From RGIG4608 sp051867875 (GTDB lineage Bacteria; Bacillota; Clostridia; Oscillospirales; CAG-272): a stretch of 64,000 bases of DNA. How positions within the stretch are numbered: position 1 is the stretch's first letter; every line of letters begins with the position of its first letter. Below the pieces are notes generated by a model. That model worked only from the letters and a program-made list of their open reading frames with translations, had not been told where the DNA came from and ran no database searches. The DNA lies in NCBI GenBank assembly GCA_051867875.1, contig JBJDZG010000026.1, positions 59,978-123,977 of the forward strand, read 5' to 3'. A program made the translations under genes and the position numbers. This document shows positions 14,762-23,374 of this stretch, piece by piece.

Positions 14762-16672
14762 TTAATCGAGCTCCTTTTTACCCGTATAGAGTTCGTAATA
14801 TCTGCCCTGCATCTCAAGGAGCTCTTCGTGAGTTCCCCTCTCGACTATCTCGCCGTGTTCAAGCACCATAATAGCGTCTGAGTTTCTTACAGTCGAGAGT
14901 CTGTGCGCAATTACAAACGTCGTTCTGTCCTTCATAAGTCTGTCCATACCGTGTTCGATATGGCGCTCGGTCCTCGTATCGACCGAGCTCGTCGCTTCGT
15001 CAAGCACAAGGATAGGAGCTTTTGACAGCGCCGCACGGGCGATATTGAGAAGCTGACGCTGACCTTGCGAAAGATTTGCTCCGTCGCCTTCAATTACCGT
15101 ATTGTAGCCGTCGGAAAGTCGCATTATAAAGCTATGCGCGCTTGCCGTTTTTGCGGCGGAAATAACCTCTTCGTCGGTTGCGTCAAGTCTGCCGTAACGG
15201 ATATTTTCCATTATAGTACCCGTAAACAGATGCGTATCCTGAAGCACCATAGCGATATTCTTTCTGAGTTCGGTAAGGCTGTATTTCTTGATATCAACTC
15301 CGTCAACGGTAATACTTCCGGATTCAATATCGTAAAAACGGTTAAGAAGATTCGTAACGGTGGTTTTGCCCGCACCCGTTGAACCCACGAAGGCTATCTT
15401 CTGTCCGGGGTGAGCGTAAAGAGAGATATTTTTCAAAATAGTCTTATCGGGGTTATATCCGAATGTTACGTTTTCAAGGACTACATCTCCCCTTATATGT
15501 TCAGCAGGATGAGGATTCTCTGCCGTATCTGCCTCTGGCTCTCTGTCCATAATTGCAAATACGCGTTCAGCTCCTGCAAGAGCGGAGAAAATAGTGCTCA
15601 TCTGCTGAGAAATCTGGTTAATGGGCATTGAAAACTGTCTTGAATAGTTCACGAATACGGAAAGACCTCCGACGTCAAAGCCGTTAAGTACGCAGAGCAA
15701 ACCGCCGATACCGGCCGTCAGTGAGTAGCTTATTTGGCTCGTATTGCCGAGAACGGGAGGCATGATACCGCCGAAAAACTGCGCCTTGAACTGCTTATCA
15801 CGCATATCGTTATTGAGCGTTTCAAATTCTTCCTCGCAAACCTTTTCGTGATTAAATACTTTAATGACCTTCTGTCCCGAAACGGATTCCTCAATGTAGC
15901 CGTTGATGGCACCGAGTGCCGCCTGCTGTCCGACGTAATATTTTGAGGAGCGCTTTGCTATCTCTCCTGCAAGGAAAATAAATATCGGCATAAACACTAT
16001 GGTTATCATGGTAAGCCAGATATTCGTGTATACCATCATACAAAACGTTCCCACGAGAGTAATCGTACCCGAAATAAGATTTACGACTGTATTATTGAGC
16101 ATCATATCGATATTATCGATATCATTGGTAAAACGGCTCATTATCTCGCCGTTTGAGTCGCTGTCGAAAAATCTTACGGGAAGCTTCTGCACCTTCTTGA
16201 AGAGGTCGTTTCTGAGGTTTTCAATGGCGTTCATCGAAACGGAGAGCATTATTCTCGACTGAACGTATGAAGATATAACTCCGCAAATATATACGCAAGC
16301 AATTACTATGAGTATTACTGCAAGATATTCGATGGGCTCATCAAAGGTAAAGCCGAGGAAATTGAGTTCGGCATCACCTACGAGAGCATTGATTACGGGA
16401 CGGAGTATATACGAGCCCACAAGTGACGAAAGAGTCGTGAAAAACATACATACGAGGACTAAAAGCAAACGGAATTTATATTTTGCTATATATGAAAGCA
16501 GTCTTCTTACGGTCTGTTTCGTGTTTTTGGGTTTTCCCTGTGCTCTCGGACCGCGTCCGCCGGGGCCTCTTCCGCCGCCGTGGCCGTCCATCGTTTTGCC
16601 TTTTGGGGCTTTGGATTCGGGAATTTTGCTGCCGTATTGCTTTTGAAGTTCTTCAAGATTTCTTGCAGCCAT
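14762..16672 (-). CDS. ABC exporter subunit with intact ATPase site (heterodimer partner B)
   Basis: This 636-residue half-transporter has a Gly/Pro/Arg-rich cytoplasmic N-terminus (residues 1-55), six membrane helices (about 65-365) and an ATPase domain (about 390-636). The ATPase motifs are complete: Walker A GSTGAGKTT, signature LSQGQ, Walker B ILVLDEATSS with the catalytic Glu, and H-loop IAHRLS. It should pair with the product of the preceding gene, whose own catalytic residues are altered. Heterodimeric exporters of this type handle drugs, lipids or peptides. The start overlaps closely with the upstream gene (1-nt gap), supporting co-translation. It is presumably regulated by the MarR protein of the operon. 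Confidence 0.93.
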   Translation of the reverse strand: MAARNLEELQKQYGSKIPESKAPKGKTMDGHGGGRGPGGRGPRAQGKPKNTKQTVRRLLSYIAKYKFRLLLVLVCMFFTTLSSLVGSYILRPVINALVGDAELNFLGFTFDEPIEYLAVILIVIACVYICGVISSYVQSRIMLSVSMNAIENLRNDLFKKVQKLPVRFFDSDSNGEIMSRFTNDIDNIDMMLNNTVVNLISGTITLVGTFCMMVYTNIWLTMITIVFMPIFIFLAGEIAKRSSKYYVGQQAALGAINGYIEESVSGQKVIKVFNHEKVCEEEFETLNNDMRDKQFKAQFFGGIMPPVLGNTSQISYSLTAGIGGLLCVLNGFDVGGLSVFVNYSRQFSMPINQISQQMSTIFSALAGAERVFAIMDREPEADTAENPHPAEHIRGDVVLENVTFGYNPDKTILKNISLYAHPGQKIAFVGSTGAGKTTVTNLLNRFYDIESGSITVDGVDIKKYSLTELRKNIAMVLQDTHLFTGTIMENIRYGRLDATDEEVISAAKTASAHSFIMRLSDGYNTVIEGDGANLSQGQRQLLNIARAALSKAPILVLDEATSSVDTRTERHIEHGMDRLMKDRTTFVIAHRLSTVRNSDAIMVLEHGEIVERGTHEELLEMQGRYYELYTGKKELD

Positions 16673-16673
16673 A

Positions 16674-18470
16674 TCAGTTCCCCTCCTTCTTATCCATTTG
16701 TGAATAGTAAATTTCTTGGTATTCGGTATTGTGCTCGAGCAGATAATCGTGCGTACCCACGCCCGTTATTCTGCCCTCGTCAAGCACGATTATCTCGTCA
16801 GCGTCCTTAACGGAATTGATACGCTGAGCGATTATAATTTTAGTAGAGCCCGCAAGGCTTTCGCGGAATGCTTCTCTTATTCTCGCCTCGGTAGCCATAT
16901 CGACAGCACTCGTTGAGTCGTCAAGTATAAGAATCTTCGGCTTTTTGAGGAGTGCGCGGGCAATACAAAGCCTTTGCTTCTGTCCGCCCGAAACATTTGT
17001 TCCGCCTTGACCGAGGTCGGTGTTATAGCCCTCTGTAAAGCTCGTGATAAAGCCGTCAGCCTGCGCGTAATCCGCAGCTTCTCTTATCTCTTCCATCGAA
17101 GCATCGCCGTTACCCCAGCGGAGATTGTCAACGATGCTTCCCGAGAACAGTATGTTCTTTTGAAGCACCATTCCGACGCCCTCACGGAGATTATAGAGCG
17201 AATAATCCTTGACGTTTACGCCGTCAACCAAGACCTCGCCCTCGTCAACGTCGTAAAGTCTTGCAATCATCGAAACGAGAGTAGTTTTTCCGCAGCCCGT
17301 TGAGCCGATGATACCGACTGTATCCCCCGCCCTTATCTTCAAATTGATATTGTCGAGCGCTTTTTCCGCGCTGTCTTTATAGTAGCGGAAGGACACATTG
17401 CGGAATTCGACCTCGCCCCTCTCGACTTTATATTCGGAATGTCCCACGGCGTCAACTATGTCGATTTCCTCGTTCATAACCTCGCCTATACGCTTTGCCG
17501 ATGCCATTGACCTTGAAAACATCATAAAGAGCATCGTTACCATCATAAGAGATGAGAGAATCTGTGTGATATAAGTTACGAATTTCGTAAATTCACCTGT
17601 GGTCATCTGACCCATAACGAGCTGATTTCCGCCGAACCAGTAAATCGCAATTGAGGTCGCGTTCATGATAAGCGTTATTATTGGAGAGAGGAGAATCATA
17701 TTTTTCATCGCTCTCGCGGCGGTATCCTTCATATCCTTATTTGCCTTTGAGAATTTCTTTTCCTCAAAATCTTCTCTTACGAACGACTTAACAACTCTTA
17801 CGTTCGTGAGGTTTTCCTGAACGGTGGAGTTAAGTCCGTCAATCCTCTTCTGCATCTGTGAGAACATCGGGAAGCCCCTTGCTATGATAACCGATATCGA
17901 GCAGAGCAACAGAGGAACCGAAACCGCCAAAACGGCGGAGAGAGAGGGATTTATGCTTATCGCCATAATGAGAGCGCCTATGAGCATACCGGGTGCGCGG
18001 AAGAACATACGGAGCATCATATTGACGAAGTTCTGAAGCTGTGTTACGTCGTTTGTGAGTCTTGTTACGAGCGAAGCAGAGCTGAATTTGTCAATATTTG
18101 AGAACGAGAAGCTCTGTACCTTTTTATAAATATCCGCACGAAGGTCAGCCGCAAAGTTTACAGACGCCTTTCCTCCGAAATATGCGCCGCCGACACCGCC
18201 GAGCATCATAAGAATTGCCGTCATTATCATTCCCATTGCTATCGCCACGATAAAAATGGCGTTGCTTCCGAATTTTTCATACACCCACAAAATAAATTCG
18301 GGCATATTTTCGGTTTTCCCGTCTATTCCGAGGTCGATTATATAGGAAAGAAGCGTCGGCATAAGCACCTCTCCTATAACCTCGATTACCATACATATCG
18401 GTCCCAAAATAAAGTAGGGCAGATACGGTTTTATGTATTTCATCCAATTGATAGTGTTACTTTTCTTCAT
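16674..18470 (-). CDS. ABC exporter subunit with degenerate ATPase site (heterodimer partner A)
   Basis: This 598-residue half-transporter has six membrane helices (about 15-320) and a C-terminal ATPase. Walker A GSTGCGKTT and signature VSGGQKQR are normal, but Walker B reads ILILDDSTSAVD with Asp replacing the catalytic Glu, and the H-loop reads IAQRIN with Gln replacing His. Loss of these two residues in one partner is the hallmark of asymmetric heterodimeric exporters (such as TM287/288 or BmrCD). The ATG at 18470 follows GAGGAC and overlaps the marR end by 14 nt; the ORF could be extended by seven codons. Confidence 0.93.
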   Translation of the reverse strand: MKKSNTINWMKYIKPYLPYFILGPICMVIEVIGEVLMPTLLSYIIDLGIDGKTENMPEFILWVYEKFGSNAIFIVAIAMGMIMTAILMMLGGVGGAYFGGKASVNFAADLRADIYKKVQSFSFSNIDKFSSASLVTRLTNDVTQLQNFVNMMLRMFFRAPGMLIGALIMAISINPSLSAVLAVSVPLLLCSISVIIARGFPMFSQMQKRIDGLNSTVQENLTNVRVVKSFVREDFEEKKFSKANKDMKDTAARAMKNMILLSPIITLIMNATSIAIYWFGGNQLVMGQMTTGEFTKFVTYITQILSSLMMVTMLFMMFSRSMASAKRIGEVMNEEIDIVDAVGHSEYKVERGEVEFRNVSFRYYKDSAEKALDNINLKIRAGDTVGIIGSTGCGKTTLVSMIARLYDVDEGEVLVDGVNVKDYSLYNLREGVGMVLQKNILFSGSIVDNLRWGNGDASMEEIREAADYAQADGFITSFTEGYNTDLGQGGTNVSGGQKQRLCIARALLKKPKILILDDSTSAVDMATEARIREAFRESLAGSTKIIIAQRINSVKDADEIIVLDEGRITGVGTHDYLLEHNTEYQEIYYSQMDKKEGN

Positions 18471-18936
18471 CGTTTGTCCTCTGTCTTTCAAGCAATTTTG
18501 CCTGCATTTTATCTAAATAACCGTTGAATTTTATGATATCGTCCTCATCAAAATTCTCAAATAACGACTCGTCCGTTTCCTTGAACATCTTAAAGGACCT
18601 TTCCGCGATATCTATACCCTTTTCGGTAACGGAAATCTTATTGTATCTGCCGTCGCCGTCGATAGCGTGTCTTGTGATATACCCCTCCTGCTCAAGTGAT
18701 TTTAATGAGCGCGCAACCGCCGCAGGTGTTATATTGAACTTTTCGGCTATCTCTTTTTGCGAATTTATCTCGCCGTGTTTGACAATATACATCAAAAGGT
18801 GATGCTGGCTGTGGTGTATTCCCATCGCCGAAATATTTCGCTCAAAGTAAGCTCTGTGAAGCCTTAATATGTGCATCATTTTGCGAATTGTGTTCTTATA
18901 AATCTCAACCTCATTCTCTTCCGTATGCTTTTCCAT
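18457..18936 (-). CDS. MarR-family transcriptional regulator
   Basis: This 159-residue winged-helix regulator has the MarR layout: N-terminal helices, an HTH (SQKEIAEKFNITPAAVARSLK, about residues 79-99), the wing DGDGRYNKISVTEKG (about 110-125) and C-terminal dimer helices. It is the first gene of the exporter operon and very likely represses it. A perfect palindrome overlaps the probable transcription start just upstream. GGAGGGGAG precedes the ATG. The ligand is unknown, probably a compound exported by the transporter. Confidence 0.92.
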   Translation of the reverse strand: MEKHTEENEVEIYKNTIRKMMHILRLHRAYFERNISAMGIHHSQHHLLMYIVKHGEINSQKEIAEKFNITPAAVARSLKSLEQEGYITRHAIDGDGRYNKISVTEKGIDIAERSFKMFKETDESLFENFDEDDIIKFNGYLDKMQAKLLERQRTNDEEK

Positions 18937-18957
18937 ATACTTCTCCCCTCCAAATAA

Positions 18958-18999
18958 TTAACGCGTTAACTATTATAACATAAAAGTTGAGAATGTCAA
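18958..18999 (-). promoter_or_regulatory. marR-exporter promoter with palindromic operator
   Basis: On the minus strand TTGACA (18999-18994) and TATAAT (18977-18972) are 16 nt apart. The perfect 12-nt palindrome TTAACGCGTTAA (18958-18969) sits immediately after the -10 box, over the expected start site. This is the position expected for a MarR autorepression operator. Confidence 0.78.
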
Positions 19000-19023
19000 T
19001 AGCGTTCACAGATTTTTTACAAA

Positions 19024-19057
19024 AAAATTTAAGGCTTTCGGAGCATCCGAAAGCCTT
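19024..19057 (-). terminator. Terminator of rsmA-asnA
   Basis: AAGGCTTTCGGA and TCCGAAAGCCTT form a 12-bp stem with a three-base loop, followed on the minus strand by a run of seven T. Confidence 0.92.
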
Positions 19058-19062
19058 GCAGA

Positions 19063-20067
19063 TTATAGTAAATTTATTCCGTATTTTTCGCAGAATTGAT
19101 GATCGTTTTCGCTCCAGAATGACGATTGCACCTCGCCGATATGCGCCTTTCTCAAAAAGAACATACACATTCTCGACTGACCGATGCCGCCGCCAACGGT
19201 ATAAGGCAGCTCGCCCGCAAGGAGTGCTTTATGGAACGGGAGCGATGCTCTGTCCTCACATCCCGATATTTTAAGCTGCTTTATCATCGCTTCTTCATCA
19301 ACACGGATACCCATGGAAGAAAGTTCAAGCGCGATATCGAGCACGGGATAGTAGACGAGTATATCTCCGTTGAGCGTCCAGTCGTCATAGTCGGGTGCTC
19401 TGCCGTCGTGCGGCTTGCCGGAAGTGAGAGAGCCGCCTATCTGCATAAGAAAGACTGCACCCTTATCCTTACAAATTCTGTGTTCCCTCTCTCTTGGAGA
19501 GAGGTCGGGATACATATCTTCGAGCTCCTGAGTAGTAACAAAGGTTATCTCATCGGGAAGTATTTTTTCGATAAAGGGATACTCGCTTGAAATGTATATC
19601 TCGGTATGCCTTAGAGCTCTGTAAATACATTTGACCGTCTTTTTTAGCGTCTGTTCGTTTCGCTCGCTTTTATCGATTATTCTCTCCCAGTCCCACTGGT
19701 CAACGAACATGGAATGGATATTGTCAAGCTCTTCGTCTCGGCGAATGGCATTCATATCCGTATAAAGTCCCTCGTGAAGATTGAACTTATAGAGTTTAAG
19801 CGCCATTCTCTTCCACTTTGCGAGCGAGTGGACTATCTCAAGCTCCTCACCGCTTTGAATATCAAAGCAAACGGGTCTTTCGTGTCCATTCAGATTATCG
19901 TTAAGACCGCTGTCCGAGCGCACGAAAATGGGCGCGGAAACACGCGTCAGATTGAGCTCTACCGCAATCTGTCTTTCAAAAAAATCCTTTACCTTTTTAA
20001 TTGCGACCTCGGTTTCTCGCAAGGTCAAAAGCGATTTATAGTCATCGGGGATTGAATAATGTAACAT
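19063..20067 (-). CDS. asnA: Aspartate-ammonia ligase (asparagine synthetase A)
   Basis: This 334-residue enzyme makes asparagine from aspartate, ammonia and ATP. It is related to class II aminoacyl-tRNA synthetases. Diagnostic segments include the N-terminal LTLRETEVAIKKVKDFFE, RVSAPIFV, DSGLNDNLNG, the MNAIRRDE stretch, SVFVDQWDWE-like HSMFVDQWDWE and the C-terminal GGGIGQSRMCMFFL motif 3. The length matches the family. It lies 13 nt downstream of rsmA in the same transcript and has its own terminator. Confidence 0.97.
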   Translation of the reverse strand: MLHYSIPDDYKSLLTLRETEVAIKKVKDFFERQIAVELNLTRVSAPIFVRSDSGLNDNLNGHERPVCFDIQSGEELEIVHSLAKWKRMALKLYKFNLHEGLYTDMNAIRRDEELDNIHSMFVDQWDWERIIDKSERNEQTLKKTVKCIYRALRHTEIYISSEYPFIEKILPDEITFVTTQELEDMYPDLSPREREHRICKDKGAVFLMQIGGSLTSGKPHDGRAPDYDDWTLNGDILVYYPVLDIALELSSMGIRVDEEAMIKQLKISGCEDRASLPFHKALLAGELPYTVGGGIGQSRMCMFFLRKAHIGEVQSSFWSENDHQFCEKYGINLL

Positions 20068-20080
20068 ATACTACTCCTGA

Positions 20081-20956
20081 TTAAGTATTTTTGGATTTGA
20101 TAAGCTCGAAAAGTCTATCGGAAAGCGCGACGAACTCATCAATTCCGAGTCTTTCGCCTCTTATGTCGGGCTTGAAGCCGCAGGCGGTTATAGCCTCGGT
20201 TATCTCGTCCTTTGAAAGCTCGCCAAACGTTGCGGAAAGCGCATTGGGAAGCGTCTTTCTTCTCTGCTCGAATGAGCCCTTAACAGTTCTGAAAAGCGTC
20301 TTTTCGTCCCGTGGTTTATAGGGTTTATCCTCATGGAGTTTTATTCTTACAACCGTAGAATTTACCTTCGGAGCAGGCATAAAATTATCTGCACTCACGG
20401 TAAAGAGTTTTTCGGCGCAGCCGTAATACGCAAGCACTGCGGTAATAGCTCCGTAATCGGACGAGCCCGCTCTGGCGCAAAGTCGGTCTGCGACCTCGGA
20501 CTGAATCATAATAGTTATATAATCAAACGGAAGTCCGCATTCAAGCAATTTCATCAGAATAGGCGTAGTGATATAGTAAGGAAGATTGGCGCAGACGGAT
20601 ATGCTTCCCTTTTCAAAATAGGGCTTTAAGAGCTCGCCGAGGTCCGCCTTCATAACATCCTCGTTGATGACGGTAACGTTATTGAACTCACCGAGCGTAT
20701 ATTTAAGCACGGGAATAAGTCCGCGGTCGATTTCAAGTGCCACGACATTATTATATCTCATAGCAAGCTCGGTCGTAAGCGGGCCTATGCCGGGACCTAT
20801 CTCAAGAATGGAAGTGTCCGTACTGTCCGCACAGTTATCGGCTATATCCTCAACTACGGCTCTGTTGATAAGAAAGTTCTGTCCGAATTCCTTTCTGAAT
20901 TTCAAATCAAACACCGTCATAATGTGTTTTATTGTTTTTACGTCGCAAAGATTCAT
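20081..20956 (-). CDS. rsmA: 16S rRNA (adenine1518/1519-N6) dimethyltransferase
   Basis: This 291-residue KsgA/RsmA methyltransferase dimethylates two adjacent adenines near the 3' end of 16S rRNA during 30S maturation. KFGQNFL-type KEFGQNFL, the SAM-binding LEIGPGIGPLT and the catalytic NLPYYITTPI motif are present. I start at 20956 (MNLCDVKTIKH) because GGAGA is placed correctly there; an extension upstream would run through the tRNA-Thr promoter and looks non-coding. asnA follows in the same operon. Confidence 0.96.
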   Translation of the reverse strand: MNLCDVKTIKHIMTVFDLKFRKEFGQNFLINRAVVEDIADNCADSTDTSILEIGPGIGPLTTELAMRYNNVVALEIDRGLIPVLKYTLGEFNNVTVINEDVMKADLGELLKPYFEKGSISVCANLPYYITTPILMKLLECGLPFDYITIMIQSEVADRLCARAGSSDYGAITAVLAYYGCAEKLFTVSADNFMPAPKVNSTVVRIKLHEDKPYKPRDEKTLFRTVKGSFEQRRKTLPNALSATFGELSKDEITEAITACGFKPDIRGERLGIDEFVALSDRLFELIKSKNT

Positions 20957-20995
20957 TTTTTCTCCATATATTAAATAAATTTTTCGTTCTCCCAC

Positions 20996-21024
20996 TTGAC
21001 AAAACATTTTTTTAGTGGTACAAT
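20996..21024 (+). promoter_or_regulatory. Promoter of tRNA-Thr
   Basis: TTGACA (20996-21001) and TACAAT (21019-21024) are 17 nt apart and lie 32 nt upstream of the tRNA. Confidence 0.85.
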
Positions 21025-21056
21025 AACAAAGTCGCATAGACAAAGTCTAACAAATT

Positions 21057-21132
21057 GCTAGTGTAGCACAGTCGGTAGTGCAGCTGATTCGTAATCAGCA
21101 GGTCGAAAGTTCGAGTCTTTTCACTAGCTCCA
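21057..21132 (+). tRNA. tRNA-Thr (anticodon CGU)
   Basis: A full cloverleaf can be drawn. The acceptor stem is GCTAGTG/CACTAGC. The anticodon arm GCTGA-TTCGTAA-TCAGC has CGT as anticodon, and the T arm contains TTCGAGT. The CCA end is encoded (21130-21132). A terminator follows at once. Confidence 0.95.
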
Positions 21133-21135
21133 TGC

Positions 21136-21163
21136 AGCCGTTCCGTTTCGGAACGGCTTTTTT
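21136..21163 (+). terminator. Terminator of tRNA-Thr
   Basis: AGCCGTTCC and GGAACGGCT form a 9-bp stem around GTTTC, followed by six T. Confidence 0.93.
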
Positions 21164-21276
21164 GTTTGCTATGGGATAATTATATACTATTTCTCCCGAA
21201 ATTTCAAACGGTTTTGTAAATATTTTTAACATTTCTTCATATTATTTTATAAATTGACTGTTTTGGGGGCGATTTT

Positions 21277-22200
21277 TTGGATATTGAGAGAAAAAGATAC
21301 TCATTTTGCGAGTATTTTGATTACACGGAATTGCAAAAGGCTCTTGATATACTGCAAAGCAGGTATGATTTTTTGGAAATTGGAAGCATCGGAAAAAGCA
21401 TTTTCGGCAGAAACATACCGCGTCTGACGCTTGGAAAAGGAAGAAAAAGCGTAATTTACATAGGTGCTCATCACGGAATGGAGTGGATAACGAGCGCGCT
21501 TCTTATTAAATTCGTTGAAGATATATGCGAGGAGTACGGAAACGGTACTCATATTTTCGACCTATCGACGCGCGTGCTCCTTGAAACGAGGCGTATTCAT
21601 ATAATTCCCATGCTCAATCCCGACGGCATAGACTACGCTATACACGGAGTGGGAGAAAAAAACATAATGAAGGACAGGGTTTTGAGAATGAACGGAGGTT
21701 CGCCCGACTTCTCATGCTGGCAGGCAAACGCGCGGGGAGTTGACCTCAATCACAATTACGGTGCGGGCTTTGACGAGTACAAAATAATTGAGCGAAGGTC
21801 GGGACTCTTCATGGGTGCTCCCACTAAATACAGCGGCGACTGTCCCGAAAGCGAGCCTGAAACGAAATCCCTCTGCACCTTCGTCCGATTTGAAATGCCC
21901 GAGCTTGCTCTGACGCTTCACACGCAGGGTGAGGAGCTCTACTACACGAGCGGCGAGCGCTCCGCATCAAACTCTCTGCCCATTGTAAAAACCGTTTCCC
22001 GACTGACGGGATACAAAATCGCCCTTTCCGAAGGAACTGCCAGATACGGCGGTTTTACGGACTGGTTCATTGACGAATTTGACAAACCCTCGATAACGCT
22101 CGAATGCGGTAAGGGGAAAAATCCGCTTCCCTTTTCGGAGCTTGATTCAGTATACGGAAAACTCAAAAGAGCGCTCTTTACCGCTCCTATTTTGATTTAA
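21277..22200 (+). CDS. M14-family zinc carboxypeptidase (peptidoglycan peptide endopeptidase-like)
   Basis: This 307-residue metallopeptidase carries the M14 zinc signature HGME (His66, Glu69 in GAHHGMEW), the third ligand in LTLHTQGEE and the catalytic Glu in SITLECGKG near the end. The substrate-binding RGVDLNHNY segment resembles bacterial gamma-D-glutamyl-diamino-acid endopeptidases rather than digestive carboxypeptidases, so a role in cleaving muropeptides is likely. No signal peptide is seen, implying cytoplasmic turnover of recycled peptides. The start is TTG at 21277 after GGGGGCG; no ATG is available nearby. Confidence 0.85.
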   Translation: MDIERKRYSFCEYFDYTELQKALDILQSRYDFLEIGSIGKSIFGRNIPRLTLGKGRKSVIYIGAHHGMEWITSALLIKFVEDICEEYGNGTHIFDLSTRVLLETRRIHIIPMLNPDGIDYAIHGVGEKNIMKDRVLRMNGGSPDFSCWQANARGVDLNHNYGAGFDEYKIIERRSGLFMGAPTKYSGDCPESEPETKSLCTFVRFEMPELALTLHTQGEELYYTSGERSASNSLPIVKTVSRLTGYKIALSEGTARYGGFTDWFIDEFDKPSITLECGKGKNPLPFSELDSVYGKLKRALFTAPILI

Positions 22201-22265
22201 TCACTTGCAAAATTCGGCACAATGTGATAAAATGAAGTAAAAGGACGAAAAGGACGGGCAGGACG

Positions 22266-23348
22266 ATGGAAGAACTACACAAAATACTGCTGAAAAAGAA
22301 GCTGAAAAGTATGAAAACATCTATTATTTACGGTGTTATCGTGCTTTTGGCTTGTGCTGTTCTGTATTTCGTCTTTTTCTATCACGCTCACTCATATTCG
22401 GAGTGGGAAGTTATCCGCGAGGCGTCGTGCACGCAAGACGGCATTGAAAGAAGCTACTGCTCCTGCGGTGAATACAAGCAAAGAACAATCTGTAAAACCT
22501 CGCACACAGAGGGCGAATGGACTGTGAACGAAGAGCTCTGCGAGCGTCAGCTTCTCTGCTCAACCTGCGGAACGGTACTTAATTCCGAAATCTACACCCC
22601 TCACACGCACGTCTTTGGCGAGTGGGAAACCGTCACTTTGCCGAAATGCGAAGAGGCAGGACTAAAAAAGCGTTTCTGCGCTTGCGGAGAAAGCGAAATC
22701 GAGATTATTGACGCGCTCGGTCACACAGAGGGCGACTGGGTTCTCGACGGCATTACGAAATCTTATCCGTGCATTCTCTGCGGTACTGTTTTGCGAGAGG
22801 AGAAATTTGAAGCGTCATCGGGGCTTCTCATTGAAAGCGGCGTAGTTCTCGGAATCGGAAACTGTACAGACGATGAAATAGTCATTCCGTCTACTTACAA
22901 CGGAGAGCCCGTTACAAAGATAGCAGACAGAGCTTTTGGATATGAGAAAATAAAAAGCGTTTTTATTCCCGAAAGTGTCAAGGTCATCGGAAAAGAGGCA
23001 TTTTACGAATGTACCTCGCTTGAAGAAGTCAGATTTGAGGGCGGTGTTGAAGAAATCGGTTTGCGGGCGTTTTGGAACTGTAAATTGCTTAAAGAAGTAC
23101 AACTTCCCAATTCCCTTATCTCGCTTGGCACAAGTGCGTTTGCATATTGCTTAAATCTCGAAACAATTTACATTCCAAAAACGCTCTCCCGCCTTGAAAT
23201 GTGGACTTTTAATCAGTGCACGAGTTTTTCTGCCGTGCATTTTGACGGCACGGTACAGGAATGGCAAGCATTGCAAAAGGATTCCGAATGGGATTTGGGA
23301 ACTAATGAATACAAAATTTACTGCACTGACGGCAATATAGAAAAATGA
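22266..23348 (+). CDS. Membrane-anchored BspA-type leucine-rich-repeat protein
   Basis: This 360-residue protein has a basic N-terminus, one membrane helix (about residues 18-39) and an exterior part. Residues 42-180 contain two or three copies of a Cys/His/Trp module (CSCGEY, CSTCGTV, CACGES, CILCGTV, with HTEGEW or HTEGDW) common on clostridial surface proteins. Residues 195-340 are LRR_5 repeats of the BspA/TpLRR type (for example VFIPESVKVIGKEAFYECTSL). The design fits a surface-exposed binding protein; the partner is unknown. It follows the M14 gene by 65 nt. The terminal TGA is inside the terminator hairpin. Confidence 0.85.
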   Translation: MEELHKILLKKKLKSMKTSIIYGVIVLLACAVLYFVFFYHAHSYSEWEVIREASCTQDGIERSYCSCGEYKQRTICKTSHTEGEWTVNEELCERQLLCSTCGTVLNSEIYTPHTHVFGEWETVTLPKCEEAGLKKRFCACGESEIEIIDALGHTEGDWVLDGITKSYPCILCGTVLREEKFEASSGLLIESGVVLGIGNCTDDEIVIPSTYNGEPVTKIADRAFGYEKIKSVFIPESVKVIGKEAFYECTSLEEVRFEGGVEEIGLRAFWNCKLLKEVQLPNSLISLGTSAFAYCLNLETIYIPKTLSRLEMWTFNQCTSFSAVHFDGTVQEWQALQKDSEWDLGTNEYKIYCTDGNIEK

Positions 23349-23369
23349 GCGAATAAATTCGCTCATTTT
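23342..23369. terminator. Bidirectional terminator between the LRR gene and secA
   Basis: AAAATGAGCGAAT and ATTCGCTCATTTT form a 13-bp stem with a two-base loop between converging genes. A T-rich run follows on the plus strand. Confidence 0.88.
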
Positions 23370-23374
23370 GCTTT

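Noticed and set aside
20957..21043. N-terminal extension of rsmA
   Set aside because: The extension would run through the divergent tRNA-Thr promoter and lacks similarity to the family; the internal ATG has the proper ribosome site.
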